This document shows positions 38,481-50,002 of a stretch of 64,000 bases of DNA, in pieces. Origin of the DNA: Colletes latitarsis (taxonomy: Eukaryota; Arthropoda; Insecta; Hymenoptera; Colletidae); assembly GCF_051014445.1 (NCBI RefSeq), contig NW_027488366.1, forward strand, positions 16,076,001 to 16,140,000, read 5' to 3'. The notes beneath the pieces are model-generated. The model had not been told where the DNA came from and made no database searches. It worked only from the letters and a program-made list of their open reading frames with translations. Position numbers and translations under genes: made by a program. The first letter of the stretch is position 1. The number at the start of each line of letters is the position of its first letter.

Positions 38481-39692
38481 ATTAATGGCCGCGCCAGCCT
38501 CCTCCCGGCCGTCCGTCCCCGTAGCACCGTCCACCTCCATCGAGGACGATGCCACCGCCCTCGGCACCGGAGCCGGTGCAGCCCGCCTCTTCCTCTCCTT
38601 CCGGGAGGGGGGGGAGCACTTCTTGCTCCCCACCCTGTGATCGGCTGGCCTCCCCATGTCCGCACACAACGGGCAGTGGGGGGCCGCCGAGCACTGGCTC
38701 GCACGGTGCTCTTTGGCACCGCAGCGGTAACACTGACCGCTGCGGTCCACCGGCGAGGTGCACCACTGCCTCACGTGCCCCAATTCGAGGCAGCGGTGAC
38801 ACTGGAGCGGGCGCGGCGCGAGGATTTCCACTCGCGCCGAAACCCACCCCACCAACACCCTCCCGGATTCCGCCACCTTACGGGCGGCGGAGAGGGGGCA
38901 CCGGGCCCACACCGACCCGAGGCCGGAGGGCGACCTGCGGATCTCTCCGACCCGCAGATCCTCCACAGGACAGTCCCCCGCCCTCGCAAGGGCACGGGAC
39001 ACATCCTGTGCGCTGACCGAGTCGTCCAGCCCACAAACGCGCATCTCCGTGCGCTTCGTGGGCCGGGCGACCCGGACACCTCGCTCGCCCAGCTGCTCCC
39101 GGAGCCTCTGGGCGAGACGATCCGCCTTCGCGCCGCCTTCTGCACCGGGGATCTCCAGCAAGAGACCCCCGGTCACGGCCCTCTTCGCCCTCACGGAGGC
39201 GATGCCCAGCTCTTCCAGGGAGATATTCTCCCTGGCGAGCCGCATCGCCTCCGCGAGGGTCAGGTCGCCCCCCTGCGCAACGGTCAGCGTCACCGCTGCC
39301 GTTTTTGGGGGACGACCTGGTCGTGCCTTCCCGACCTTCGCGGCCTTTACCTTGGCCGCCGGCGGCGGAGGCGGAGGCTGCGGTTGCGAGGCCTTCCTCG
39401 CCGCCCGCTTCGCCTTCCGCCCCACCACCTCACTCCACGCCACCCCCCCTTGGGAGGGTGCTGTGGAGGACGCGACCACCGCGACCACGGGTACACCACC
39501 CCCCTTGGGGGTCGCGACCCGGGGCCCTGGTGCCGCAACGCTGGGCGGAGCCTTCACTCCGCCCTTCTTTGCCTTCCCCGACTGTACTGGAACAGGTCGG
39601 GGAGGCACCGCCTTCCTGCTGACCGCTCTTCCGGCGAGGAGCTCCTCCCGGAAGGCGGCCAGCTTGCCATCAATCATGTCCCCAATCCTCAA
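38478..39692 (-). CDS. ORF1, C-terminal part: gag-like protein with three zinc knuckles
   Basis: This is the nucleic-acid-binding half of ORF1, which would package element RNA. The frame is open from 39722 (after a TGA at 39725-39723). There is a TTG at 39692 and the first ATG is at 39677, giving 399 aa from that ATG. Counting from 39692, residues 1-130 are rich in Pro, Ala and Lys. A region near 215-290 (MRVCGLDDSVSAQDVSRALA…) resembles the RNA-binding fold that precedes the knuckles in R1-type gag. Three knuckles follow: C298-C301-H306-C311, C321-C324-H329-C334, and a longer C340-C343-H352-C359. It ends GAAIN at the TAATG overlap with ORF2. Its natural N-terminus is probably the upstream frame at 40350-39670, so it may not be made as a separate protein. 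Confidence 0.85.
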   Translation of the reverse strand: MRIGDMIDGKLAAFREELLAGRAVSRKAVPPRPVPVQSGKAKKGGVKAPPSVAAPGPRVATPKGGGVPVVAVVASSTAPSQGGVAWSEVVGRKAKRAARKASQPQPPPPPPAAKVKAAKVGKARPGRPPKTAAVTLTVAQGGDLTLAEAMRLARENISLEELGIASVRAKRAVTGGLLLEIPGAEGGAKADRLAQRLREQLGERGVRVARPTKRTEMRVCGLDDSVSAQDVSRALARAGDCPVEDLRVGEIRRSPSGLGSVWARCPLSAARKVAESGRVLVGWVSARVEILAPRPLQCHRCLELGHVRQWCTSPVDRSGQCYRCGAKEHRASQCSAAPHCPLCADMGRPADHRVGSKKCSPPSRKERKRRAAPAPVPRAVASSSMEVDGATGTDGREEAGAAIN

Positions 39693-40350
39693 GATCGTCT
39701 TCTGAGGAGCACGGGGACTTCTTCACGGGCGGAGTGCGGGTGGAGGGGCCCGCGGTGCCCCGCACCACTGCCGCCGCACTCCGCTTATTTACCTCCGCCG
39801 AGGGACGCGGCGGTGGAGGAGGGGGGAGGATGGGAGGAAGGGCCGCGCTGTTCCACAGCGCCTCTGCCCTCCTCCTCCCCTGTCGCTCCTCCTCCAACAG
39901 GAGCTGCAGACGGGCGTTCCGCCCTCTGAGCTCCCGCGCCGCCTCCCTCATTTCCTCCGCCGCGGCCTTCAGGGCCTCCGCGCCACCGCTTTTCTGCCCC
40001 TTAAAGGCGCAGGCAGCGGCGACTTTCTCCACCCGCCTCAGGGACGAGGAGATCCTCTCCGATATCTCCTCGGTCACCTCGTCCCTGAGGCAACTCAGCC
40101 TCACCGACGGGCTCATCGCCCCGCCCACCTCGACGACGGCCTGCCCCGTCCTCTTCCTCTTAGAGCCTATGTGGCTCGTGCTGGAGGAGAAGGACGAGAC
40201 CGACGCCGTCTCGTCGTCCTCCTCCACCCTCCACGAAGCCGGACCTGGCGCTGAGTGGGGCGCGAGCGCCGCCACCCTAACCCCAACCCCGTCTCCGTCC
40301 TCCCCAACCGACAAAACCCGCCCCATCCCCATTTTATTTTCTGAGTCCAT
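39670..40350 (-). CDS. ORF1, N-terminal part: coiled-coil region of gag
   Basis: A 226-aa open frame starts at the first ATG (40350); the codon at 40362 in the same frame is GTG, so I did not use it. It has an acidic serine-rich stretch (VSSFSSSTS), a basic SKRKR patch near residue 65, and a long Glu/Arg/Ala-rich helical stretch at about 87-168 (RDEVTEEISERISSSLRR…AARELRGRNARLQLLLEEE) that looks like a coiled coil. A polyproline run follows. It ends EDDLEDWGHD-stop at 39670. The downstream zinc-knuckle frame overlaps it by about 50 bp in the +1 frame. Together the two give ~620 aa, a normal size for one R1-clade ORF1. The likeliest reading is one gene broken by a 1-nt insertion or 2-nt deletion. 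Reinitiation at ATGATTGA (39677-39670) is another option. Confidence 0.75.
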   Translation of the reverse strand: MDSENKMGMGRVLSVGEDGDGVGVRVAALAPHSAPGPASWRVEEDDETASVSSFSSSTSHIGSKRKRTGQAVVEVGGAMSPSVRLSCLRDEVTEEISERISSSLRRVEKVAAACAFKGQKSGGAEALKAAAEEMREAARELRGRNARLQLLLEEERQGRRRAEALWNSAALPPILPPPPPPRPSAEVNKRSAAAVVRGTAGPSTRTPPVKKSPCSSEDDLEDWGHD

Positions 40351-40734
40351 AAAAAATCCCACGAGATGGTCGGAAATAAAGGTCCACCCGGGCAGAGCCG
40401 CCTTACCCGGGTAAGCCTAATACTCCGGGGGTTCGGCAGGTTCCCCGGAGGTGGTCGCTTGGGATTGGGCCTCCTCCCCCAACCATGCATCCCATCGCCG
40501 CGCACCATAGCTTAGGATTGGAGGGCGATTTTATAGAGTCGCCATACTCGTGGCCCAGGCGGTTAAGCCACGACCCCCGTTCCTCCTGCCGTCACGTACC
40601 ATTCACAAAACCAATAGGGAATTGTGAATGGGTCGTTGTGACGACCAACAGGAGGCTTACGGTGTGTGTATGACTCGGGTACCCCGGGTTCGTTAAGCCC
40701 GTACTGCAGCTGAAAGGCTGGCAGCCCCTGAGGG
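40351..40734 (-). other. 5' UTR of the full-length element
   Basis: About 384 bp lie between the element's 5' end (starting CCCTCAGGGGCTGCC on the minus strand) and the ORF1 ATG. R1-clade elements usually carry an internal promoter here or depend on read-through transcription. I see no recognisable promoter motif. A long nested hairpin is listed separately. The 5' end abuts the target-site duplication, which is why I call this copy full length, although a slightly longer family consensus cannot be excluded. Confidence 0.75.
40582..40655 (-). other. Nested stem-loop in the 5' UTR
   Basis: Three arm pairs nest around one centre: CCTCCTG (40582-40588) with CAGGAGG (40649-40655), GTCAC (40591-40595) with GTGAC (40638-40642), and CCATTCACAA (40599-40608) with TTGTGAATGG (40622-40631). 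The order and spacing allow one ~74-nt hairpin with two small internal loops in the RNA. Its function is unknown; translation control, RNA packaging or 5' processing are possibilities. Confidence 0.65.
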
Positions 40735-40750
40735 ATCCCAGACCTAACTT
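40735..40750. repeat. Target-site duplication, right copy, full-length element
   Basis: ATCCCAGACCTAACTT directly follows the element's 5' end and continues into an ordinary monomer (GCGTTATCCTCTAAAATATTG). With the left copy at 34736-34751 it defines the insertion limits. Confidence 0.85.
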
Positions 40751-43700
40751 GCGTTATCCTCTAAAATATTGATTGAAACCAGGTTTAATCGACTGTTTCA
40801 GTGTGGTACCACATTACTACGTGATCCAAACCAGAAAAAACCCAGGATCCGTTCAACAAGTATGTGAAGAATGCGAAAGTATGAGTCTGATCAGTGAAAA
40901 TCCCAGACCTAACCGAGGCCTAACATGCGTTATCCTCTAAAATTTTGATTGAAACGAGGTTTAATTGACTGTTTCAGCGTGGTACCACATTACTACGTGA
41001 TACAATCCAGAAACAGCCCAGGATCTAGCCATGAAGTATGAGAAATATGCGAAAGTATGAGCCTGATGAGGGCAAATCCTAGACCTAACCCAGACCTAAC
41101 ATGCGTTCTCCTCTAAAATATTGATCCAAACCAGGTTTAATGGACACTTTCAGTGTGGTACCACATTACTACGTGATCCAATCCAGAAATAGCCCAGGAT
41201 CTAGCCATGAAGTATGAGAAATATGCGAAAATATGAGCCTGATGAGGGCAAATCCTAGACCTAACCCAGACCTAACATGCGTTATTCTCTAAAATATTGA
41301 TGGAAACCAGGTTTAATTGACTGTTTCAGTGTTGTACTTCATTACTACGTCATGCAATCCAGAAAAAGCCCAGGATCTAGCCATCAAGTATGAGAAATAT
41401 GCGAAAGAATGAGCCTGATGAGAGCAAATCCCAGACCTAACCTAGACCTAACATGAATTATTCTCTAAAATATTGATCGAAACCTGGTTTAATCGACTGT
41501 TTCAGTGTGGTACCACATTACTATGTGATCCAAACCAGAAAATAACCCAGGATCTGTTCAAGGAGTATGTGAAGTGTGCGAAATTATGAGTCTGATGAGG
41601 TCAAATCCCTGACCTATCCCAGACCTAACTTGCGTTATCCTCTAAAATATTGATTGAAACCAGGTTTAAATGATTGTTTCAGTGTGGGCCCACATTACTA
41701 CGTGATCCAAACCAGAAAAAACCCAGGATCCGTTCAACAAGTATGTGAAGAATGCGAAAGTATGAGTCTGATGAGTGAAAATCCCAGACCTAACCTAGAC
41801 CTAACATGCGTTATCCTCTAAAATATTGATCCAAACCAGGTTTAATGGACTGTTTCAGTGTGGTACCATACTACTACGTGATCCAAACCAGAAAAAACCC
41901 AGGATCTGTTCAACATGTATGTGAAAAACGCAAAAGTATGAGCCTGATGAGGGCAAATCCCAGACCTATCCCAGACCTAACTTGCGTTGTCCTCTAAGAT
42001 ATTGATGGAAACCAGGTTTAATTGACTGTTTCTGTGTTGTACTTCATTACTACGTGATGCAATCCAGAAAAAGCGCAGCATCTAGCCATCAAGTATGAGA
42101 AATATGCGAAAGAATGAGCCTGATGAGAGCAAATCCCAGACCTAACCTAGACCTAACATGTATTATTCTCAAAAATATTGATCGAAACCAGGTTTAATTG
42201 ACTGTTTCAGTGTGGTCCCTCATTACTACGTGATCCAAACCAGAAAAAACCCAGGATCCGTACAACAAGTATGTGAAGAATGCGAAAGTATGAGTCTGAT
42301 GAGTGAAAATCCCAGACCTAACCTAGACCTAACATGCGTTATCCTCTAAAATATTGATCCAAACCAGGTTTTATGGACTGTTTCAGTGTGGTACCACACT
42401 ACTACGTGATCCAAACCAGAAAAAACCCAGGATCTGTTCAACAAGTATGTGAAAAACGCAAAAGTATGAGTCTGATGAGTGAAAATCCCAGGGCTAACCT
42501 AGACCTAACATGCGTTATCCTCTAAAATATTGATCGAAACCAGGTTTAATCGACTGTTTCAGTGTGGTACCACATTACTACGTGATCCAAACCAGAAAAA
42601 ACCCAGGATCCGTTCAACAAGTATGTGAAGAATGCGAAAGTATGAGCCTGATGAGTGAAAATCCCCGACCTAACCTAGACCTAACATGCGTTATCCTCTA
42701 AAATATTGATCCAAACCAGGTTTAATGGACTGTTTCAGTGTGGTACCACACTACTACGTGATCCAAACCAGAAAAAACCCAGGATCTGTTCAACATGTAT
42801 GTGAAAAACGCGAAAGTATGAGCATGATGAGGGCAAATCCCAGACCTATCCCAGACCTAACTTGCGTTGTCCTCTAAGATATTGATGGAAACCAGGTTTA
42901 ATTGACTGTTTCTGTGTTGTACTTCATAACTGCGTGATGCAATCCAGAAAAAGCCCAGCATCTAGCCATCAAGTATGAGAAATATGCGAAAGAATGAGCC
43001 TGATGAGAGCAAATCCAAGACCTAACCTAGACCTAACATGTATTATTCTGAAAAATATTGATCGAAACCAGGTTTAATTGACTGTTTCAGTGTGGTCCCA
43101 CATTACTACGTGATCCAAACCAGAAAAAACCCGGGATCCGTACAACAAGTATGTGAAGAATGCGAAAGTATGAGTCTGATGAGTGAAAATCCCAGACCTA
43201 ACCTAGACCTAACATGCGTTATGCTCTAAAATATTGATCCAAACCAGGTTTAATGGACTGTTTCAGTGTGGTACCACATTACTATGTGATCCAAACCAGA
43301 AAATAACCCAGGATCTGTTCAACGAGTATGTGAAGTGTGCGAAAGTATGAGTCTGATGAGTGAAATTCCCAGACCTAACCTAGACCTAACATGCGTTATC
43401 CTCTAAAATATTGATCCAAACCAGGTTTAATGGACTGTTTCAGTGTGGTACCACACTACTACGTGATCCAAACCAGAAAAAACCCAGGATCTGTTCAAAA
43501 AGTATGTGAAAAACGCGAAAGTATGAGCCTGATGAGGGCAAATCCAAGACCTATCCCAGACCTAACTTGCGTTCTCCTCTAAGAGTTTGATGGAAACCAG
43601 GTTTAATTGACTGTTTCAGTGTGGTACCACATTACTACGTGATCTAATCCAGAAATAGCCCAGGATCTAGCCATGAAGTATGAGAAATATGCGGAAGTAT

Positions 43701-44189
43701 GAGCCTGACGAGGGCAAATCCTAGACCTAACCCAGACCTGACATGCGTTATCCTCTAAAATATCTATCAAGACCAGGTTTAATTGATTGTTTCAGTGTAG
43801 TGCCACATTACTACGTGATCCAAACCAGAAAAAACCCAGGATCTGATCAACGAGTATGTGAAGTGTGCGAAAGTATGAGTCTGATGAGGGCAAATCCCCG
43901 ACCTATCCCAGACCTAACATGCGTTATCCTCTAAAATATTTATCAAGACCAGGTTTAATTGATTGTTTCAGTGTGGTCCCACATTACTACGTGATCCAAA
44001 CCAGAAAAAACCCATGATCCGTTCAACAAGTATGTGAAAAACGCGAAAGTATGAGCCTGATGAGGGCAAATCCCAGACCTATCCCAGACCTAACTTGCGT
44101 TGTCCTCTAAGATATTGATGGAAACCAGGTTTAATTGACTGTTTCTGTGTTGTACTTCATTACTACGTGATGCAATCCAGAAAAAGCCC

Positions 44190-47100
44190 AGCATCTAGCC
44201 ATCAAGTATGAGAAATATGCGAAAGAATGAGCCTGATGAGAGCAAATCCAAGTCCTAACCTAGGCCTAACATGTATTATTCTCAAAAATATTGATCGAAA
44301 CCAGGTTTAATTGATTGTTTCAGTGTGGTCCCACATTACTACGTGATCCAAACCAGAAAAAACCCAGGATCCGTAAAACAAGTATGTGAAGAATGCGAAA
44401 GTATGAGTCTGATGAGTGAAAATCCCCGACCTAACCTAGACCTAACATGCGTTATCCTGTAAAATATTGATCCAAACCAGGTTTAGTGGACTGTTTCAGT
44501 ATGGTACCACACTACTACGTGATCCAAACCAGAAAAAACCCAGGATCTGTTCAACATGTATGTGAAAAACGCGAAAGTATGAGCCTGATGAGGGCAAATC
44601 CCAGACCTATCCCAGACCTAACTTGCGTTGTCCTCTAAGATATTGATGGAAACCAGGTTCAATTGACTGTTTCTGTGTTGTACTTCATTACTACGTGATG
44701 CAACCCAGAAAAAGCCCAGCATCTAGCCATCAAGTATGAGAAATATGCGAAAGTATGAGCCTGATGAGGGCAAATCCTAGACCTAACCCAGACCTAACAT
44801 GCGTTATCCTCTAAAATATTTATCAAGACCAGGTTTAATTGATTGTTTCAGTGTGGTCCCACATTACTAAGTGATGCAAACCAGAAAAAACCCAGGATCT
44901 GTTCAACGAGTATGTGAAGTGTGCGAAAGTATGAGACTGATGGGGTCAAATCCCAGACCTATCCCAGACCTAACTTGCGTTATCCTCTAAAATATTGATT
45001 GAAACCAGGTTTAATCGACTGTTTCAGTGTGGTACCACATTACTACGTGATCCAAACCAGAAAAAACCCAGGATCAGTTCAACAAGTATGTGAAGAATGC
45101 GAAAGTATGAGTCTGATGAGTGAAAATCCCAGACCTAACCGAGGCCTAACATGCGTCATCCTCTAAAATATTGATTGAAACCAGGTTTAATTGACTGTTT
45201 CAGCGTGGTACCACATTACTACGTGATACAATCCAGAAACAGCCCAGGATCTAGCCATGAAGTATGAGAAATATGCGAAAGAATGAGCCTGATGAGAGCA
45301 AATCCCAGACCTAACCTAGACATCACATGAATTATTCTCTAAAATATTGATCGAAACCAGGTTTAATCGACTGTTTCAGTGTGGTACCACATCACTACGT
45401 GATCCAAACCAGAATATACCCAGGATCTGTTCAACGAGTATGTGAACTGTGCGAAAGTCTGAGTCTGATGAGGTCAAATCCCAGACCAATCCCAGACTTA
45501 ACTTGCGTTATCCTCTAAAATATTGATCGCAACCAGGTTTAATCGACTGTTTCAGTGTGGTACCACATTACTATGTGATCCAGACCAGAAAATAACCCAG
45601 GATCTGTTCAACGAGTATGTGAACTGTGCGAAAGTATGAGTCTGATGAGGGCAAATCCCAGACCTATCCCAGACCTAACATGCGTTATCCTCTAAAATAT
45701 TTATCAAGATCAGGTATAATTGATTGTTTCAGTGTGGTCCCACACTACTACGTGATCCAAACCAGAAAAAACCCAGGATCTGTTCAACAAGTATGTGAAA
45801 AACGCGGAAAGTATGAGCCTGATGAGTGCAAATCCCAGACCTATCCCAGACCTAACTTGCGTTGTCCTGTAAGATAATGATGGAAACCAGGTTTAATTGA
45901 CTGTTTCAGTGTTGTACTTCATTACTACGTGATGCAATCCAGAAAAAGCCCAGCATCTAGCCATCAAGTATGAGAAATATGCGAAAGAATGAGCCTGATG
46001 AGAGCAAATCCCAGACCTAACCTAGACATAACATTCTCTAAAATATTGATCGAAACCAGGTTTAATTGACTGTTTCAGTGTGGTCCCACATTACTACGTG
46101 ATCCAAACCAGAAAATAAACCAGGATCTGTCAAACGAGTATGTGAAGTGTGCGAAAGTATGAGCCTGATGAGAGCAAATCCCAGACCTAACCTAGACCTA
46201 ACATGAATTATTCTCTAAAATATTGAGCGAAACTAGGTTTAATTGACTGTTTCAGTGTGGTCCCACATTACTACGTGATCCAAACCAGAAAAAACCCAGG
46301 ATCCGTTCAACAAGTATGTGAAGAATGCGAAAGTATGAGTCTGATGAGTGAAAATCCCAGGCCTAACCTAGACCTAACATGCGTTATCCTCAAAAATATT
46401 GATCGAAACCTGGTTTAATCGACTGTTTCAGTGTGATACCACATTACTACGTGATCCAAACCAGAAAAAACCCAGGATCCGTTCAACAAGTATGTGAAGA
46501 ATGCGAAAGTATGAGTCTGATCAGTGAAAATCTCAGGCCTTACCTAGACCTAACTTGCGTTGTCCTCTAAAATATTGATGAAAACCAGGTTTCATTGACT
46601 GTTTCAGTGTGGTACTACATCACTACGTGATGCAATCCAGAAAAAGCCCAGGATCTAGCCATGAAGTATGAGAAATATGCGAAAGTATGAGCCTGATGAG
46701 GGCAAATCCGAGACCTAACCCAGACCTAACATGCGTTATCCTCTAAAATATTTATCAAGACCAGGTTTAATTGGGTGTTTCAGTGTGGTTCCACATTACT
46801 AAGTGATCCAAACCAGAAAAAACCCAGGATCTGTTCAACATGTATGAGAAATATGCGAAAGAATGAGCCTGATGAAAGCAAATCCCAGACCTAACCTAGA
46901 CGTCACATGAATTATTCTCTAAAATATTGATCGAAACCTGGTTTAATCGACTCTTTCAGTGTGGTACCACATTACTATGTTATCCAAACCAGAAAATAAC
47001 CCAGGATCTGTTCAACGAGTATGTGAAGTGTGCGAAAGTATGAGTCTGATGGGGTCAAATCCCAGACCTATCCCAGACCTAACTTGCGTTATCCTCTAAA

Positions 47101-50002
47101 ATATTGATTGAAACTAGGTTTAATCGACTGTTTCAGTGTGGTACCACATTACTACGTGATCCAAACCAGAAAAAACCCAGGATCAGTTCAACAAGTATGT
47201 GAAGAATGCGAAAGTATGAGTCTGATGAGTGAAAATCCCAGGGCTAACCTAGACCTAACATGCGTTATCCTCTAAAATATTGATCCAAACCAGGTTTAAT
47301 GGACTGTTTCAGTGTGGTACCACACTACTACGTGATCCAAACCAGAAAAAACCCAGGATCTGTTCAACATGTATGTGAAAAACGCGAAAGTATGAGCATG
47401 ATGAGGGCAAATCCCAGACCTATCCCAGACCTAACTTGCGTTGTCCTCTAAGATATTGATGGAAACCAGGTTTAATTGACTGTTTCTGTGTTGTACTTCA
47501 TAACTGCGTGATGCAATCCAGAAAAAGCCCAGCATCTAGCCATCAAGTATGAGAAATATGCGAAAGAATGAGCCTGATGAGAGCAAATCCAAGTCCTAAC
47601 CTAGACCTAACATGTATTATTCTCAAAAATATTGATCGAAACCAGGTTTAATTGATTGTTTCAGTGTGGTCCCACATTACTACGTGATCCAAACCAGAAA
47701 AAACCCAGGATCCGTAAAACAAGTATGTGAAGAATGCGAAAGTATGAGTCTGATGAGTGAAAATCCCCGACCTAACCTAGACCTAACATGCGTTATCCTG
47801 TAAAATATTGATCCAAACCAGGTTTAGTGGACTGTTTCAGTATGGTACCACACTACTACGTGATCCAAACCAGAAAAAACCCAGGATCTGTTCAACATGT
47901 ATGTGAAAAACGCGAAAGTATGAGCCTGATGAGGGCAAATCCCAGACCTAACCTAGACCTAACTTGCGTTGTCCTCTAAGATATTGATGGAAACCAGGTT
48001 CAATTGACTGTTTCTGTGTTGTACTTCATTACTACGTGATGCAACCCAGAAAAAGCCCAGCATCTAGCCATCAAGTATGAGAAATATGCGAAAGTATGAG
48101 CCTGATGAGGGCAAATCCTAGACCTAACCCAGACCTAACATGCGTTATCCTCTAAAATATTTATCAAGACCAGGTTTAATTGATTGTTTCAGTGTGGTCC
48201 CACATTACTAAGTGATGCAAACCAGAAAAAACCCAGGATCTGTTCAACGAGTATGTGAAGTGTGCGAAAGTATGAGACTGATGGGGTCAAATCCCAGACC
48301 TATCCCAGACCTAACTTGCGTTATCCTCTAAAATATTGATTGAAACCAGGTTTAATCGACTGTTTCAGTGTGGTACCACATTACTACGTGATCCAAACCA
48401 GAAAAAACCCAGGATCAGTTCAACAAGTATGTGAAGAATGCGAAAGTATGAGTCTGATGAGTGAAAATCCCAGACCTAACCGAGGCCTAACATGCGTCAT
48501 CCTCTAAAATATTGATTGAAACCAGGTTTAATTGACTGTTTCAGCGTGGTACCACATTACTACGTGACACAATCCAGAAACAGCCCAGGATCTAGCCATG
48601 AAGTATGAGAAATATGCGAAAGAATGAGCCTGATGAGAGCAAATCCCAGACCTAACCTAGACATCACATGAATTATTCTCTAAAATATTGATCGAAACCA
48701 GGTTTAATCGACTGTTTCAGTGTGGTACCACATCACTACGTGATCCAAACCAGAAAATACCCAGGATCTGTTCAACGAGTATGTGAACTGTGCGAAAGTC
48801 TGAGTCTGATGAGGTCAAATCCCAGACCAATCCCAGACTTAACTTGCGTTATCCTCTAAAATATTGATCGCAACCAGGTTTAATCGACTGTTTCAGTGTG
48901 GTACCACATTACTATGTGATCCAAACCAGAAAATAACCCAGGATCTGTTCAACGAGTATGTGAACTGTGCGAAAGTATGAGTCTGATGAGGGCAAATCCC
49001 AGACCTATCCCAGACCTAACATGCGTTATCCTCTAAAATATTTATCAAGATCAGGTATAATTGATTGTTTCAGTGTGGTCCCACACTACTACGTGATCCA
49101 AACCAGAAAAAACCCAGGATCTGTTCAACAAGTATGTGAAAAACGCGGAAAGTATGAGCCTGATGAGTGCAAATCCCAGACCTATCCCAGACCTAACTTG
49201 CGTTGTCCTGTAAGATAATGATGGAAACCAGGTTTAATTGACTGTTTCAGTGTTGTACTTCATTACTACGTGATGCAATCCAGAAAAAGCCCAGCATCTA
49301 GCCATCAAGTATGAGAAATATGCGAAAGAATGAGCCTGATGAGAGCAAATCCCAGACCTAACCTAGACATAACATTCTCTAAAATATTGATCGAAACCAG
49401 GTTTAATTGACTGTTTCAGTGTGGTCCCACATTACTACGTGATCCAAACCAGAAAATAACCCAGGATCTGTCAAACGAGTATGTGAAGTGTGCGAAAGTA
49501 TGAGCCTGATGAGAGCAAATCCCAGACCTAACCTAGACCTAACATGAATTATTCTCTAAAATATTGAGCGAAACTAGGTTTAATTGACTGTTTCAGTGTG
49601 GTCCCACATTACTACGTGATCCAAACCAGAAAAAACCCAGGATCCGTTCAACAAGTATGTGAAGAATGCGAAAGTATGAGTCTGATGAGTGAAAATCCCA
49701 GGCCTAACCTAGACCTAACATGCGTTATCCTCAAAAATATTGATCGAAACCTGGTTTAATCGACTGTTTCAGTGTGATACCACATTACTACGTGATCCAA
49801 ACCAGAAAAAACCCAGGATCCGTTCAACAAGTATGTGAAGAATGCGAAAGTATGAGTCTGATCAGTGAAAATCTCAGGCCTTACCTAGACCTAACTTGCG
49901 TTGTCCTCTAAAATATTGATGAAAACCAGGTTTCATTGACTGTTTCAGTGTGGTACTACATCACTACGTGATGCAATCCAGAAAAAGCCCAGGATCTAGC
50001 CA
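44190..50002. repeat. 19-monomer higher-order repeat (offset 3,341 bp)
   Basis: The block ~44190-46661 recurs at ~47531-50002. Shared private markers are AATCCAAGTCCTAACC (44245 and 47586), the extra-G ACGCGGAAAG (45802 and 49143), GACATAACATTCTC (near 46025 and 49366) and AGTGTGATACCAC (near 46431 and 49771). The copies differ at only a few positions. The monomers between the blocks differ, so the unit is not a simple duplication. Confidence 0.85.
46665..47296. repeat. Satellite block repeated at +3,693 and +7,742
   Basis: The block with AATCCGAGACC, GGGTGTTTCAGTGTGGTTCC, GAATGAGCCTGATGAAAGCA and GACGTCACATG begins here and recurs at about 50358-50989 (21 monomers on) and 54407-55038 (23 monomers further). 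The second and third copies agree over a longer stretch, ~49718-51405 with ~53767-55454, all at 4,049 bp. Edges were placed by eye. Confidence 0.8.

Larger units (their letters stand above)
34752..40734 (-). mobile_element. Full-length R1-clade non-LTR retrotransposon
   Basis: An element of about 6 kb with no long terminal repeats. On the minus strand the order is 5' UTR (~384 bp), ORF1 in two overlapping frames (gag-like, three CCHC knuckles), ORF2 (endonuclease and reverse transcriptase), 3' UTR (~516 bp) and poly(A). ORF1 and ORF2 overlap as TAATG. The AP-type endonuclease at the N-terminus of ORF2, the triple zinc knuckle in ORF1 and the C-terminal CCHC finger place it in the R1 clade, which includes site-specific elements (R1 in 28S rDNA, TRAS and SART in telomeric repeats). 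It lies at the telomere-like motif of the satellite. ORF2 is intact; the break in ORF1 may be disabling. Family assignment is from motifs, not from a search. Confidence 0.93.

Noticed and set aside
36337..38481. A 714-aa ORF on the + strand opposite ORF2
   Set aside because: It is an antisense shadow in a GC-rich gene. The composition is Pro/Arg/His-rich without motifs, while the minus strand has all endonuclease and reverse-transcriptase motifs.
38637..39929. A 430-aa + strand ORF opposite ORF1, and other long + strand frames at 39049-39705 and 39734-40414
   Set aside because: These are antisense shadows. The zinc knuckles and the coiled coil lie on the minus strand.
40350..40362. An ORF1 start at 40362
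   Set aside because: The codon there is GTG. The first ATG in the frame is at 40350, which I used.
27648..40750. The two retrotransposon copies as one insertion duplicated with the satellite
   Set aside because: The truncated copy's 5' end meets its own 17-bp target duplication exactly, and the monomers a short way to the left differ between the two sites. Two insertions explain this better, although later exchange between flanks cannot be excluded.
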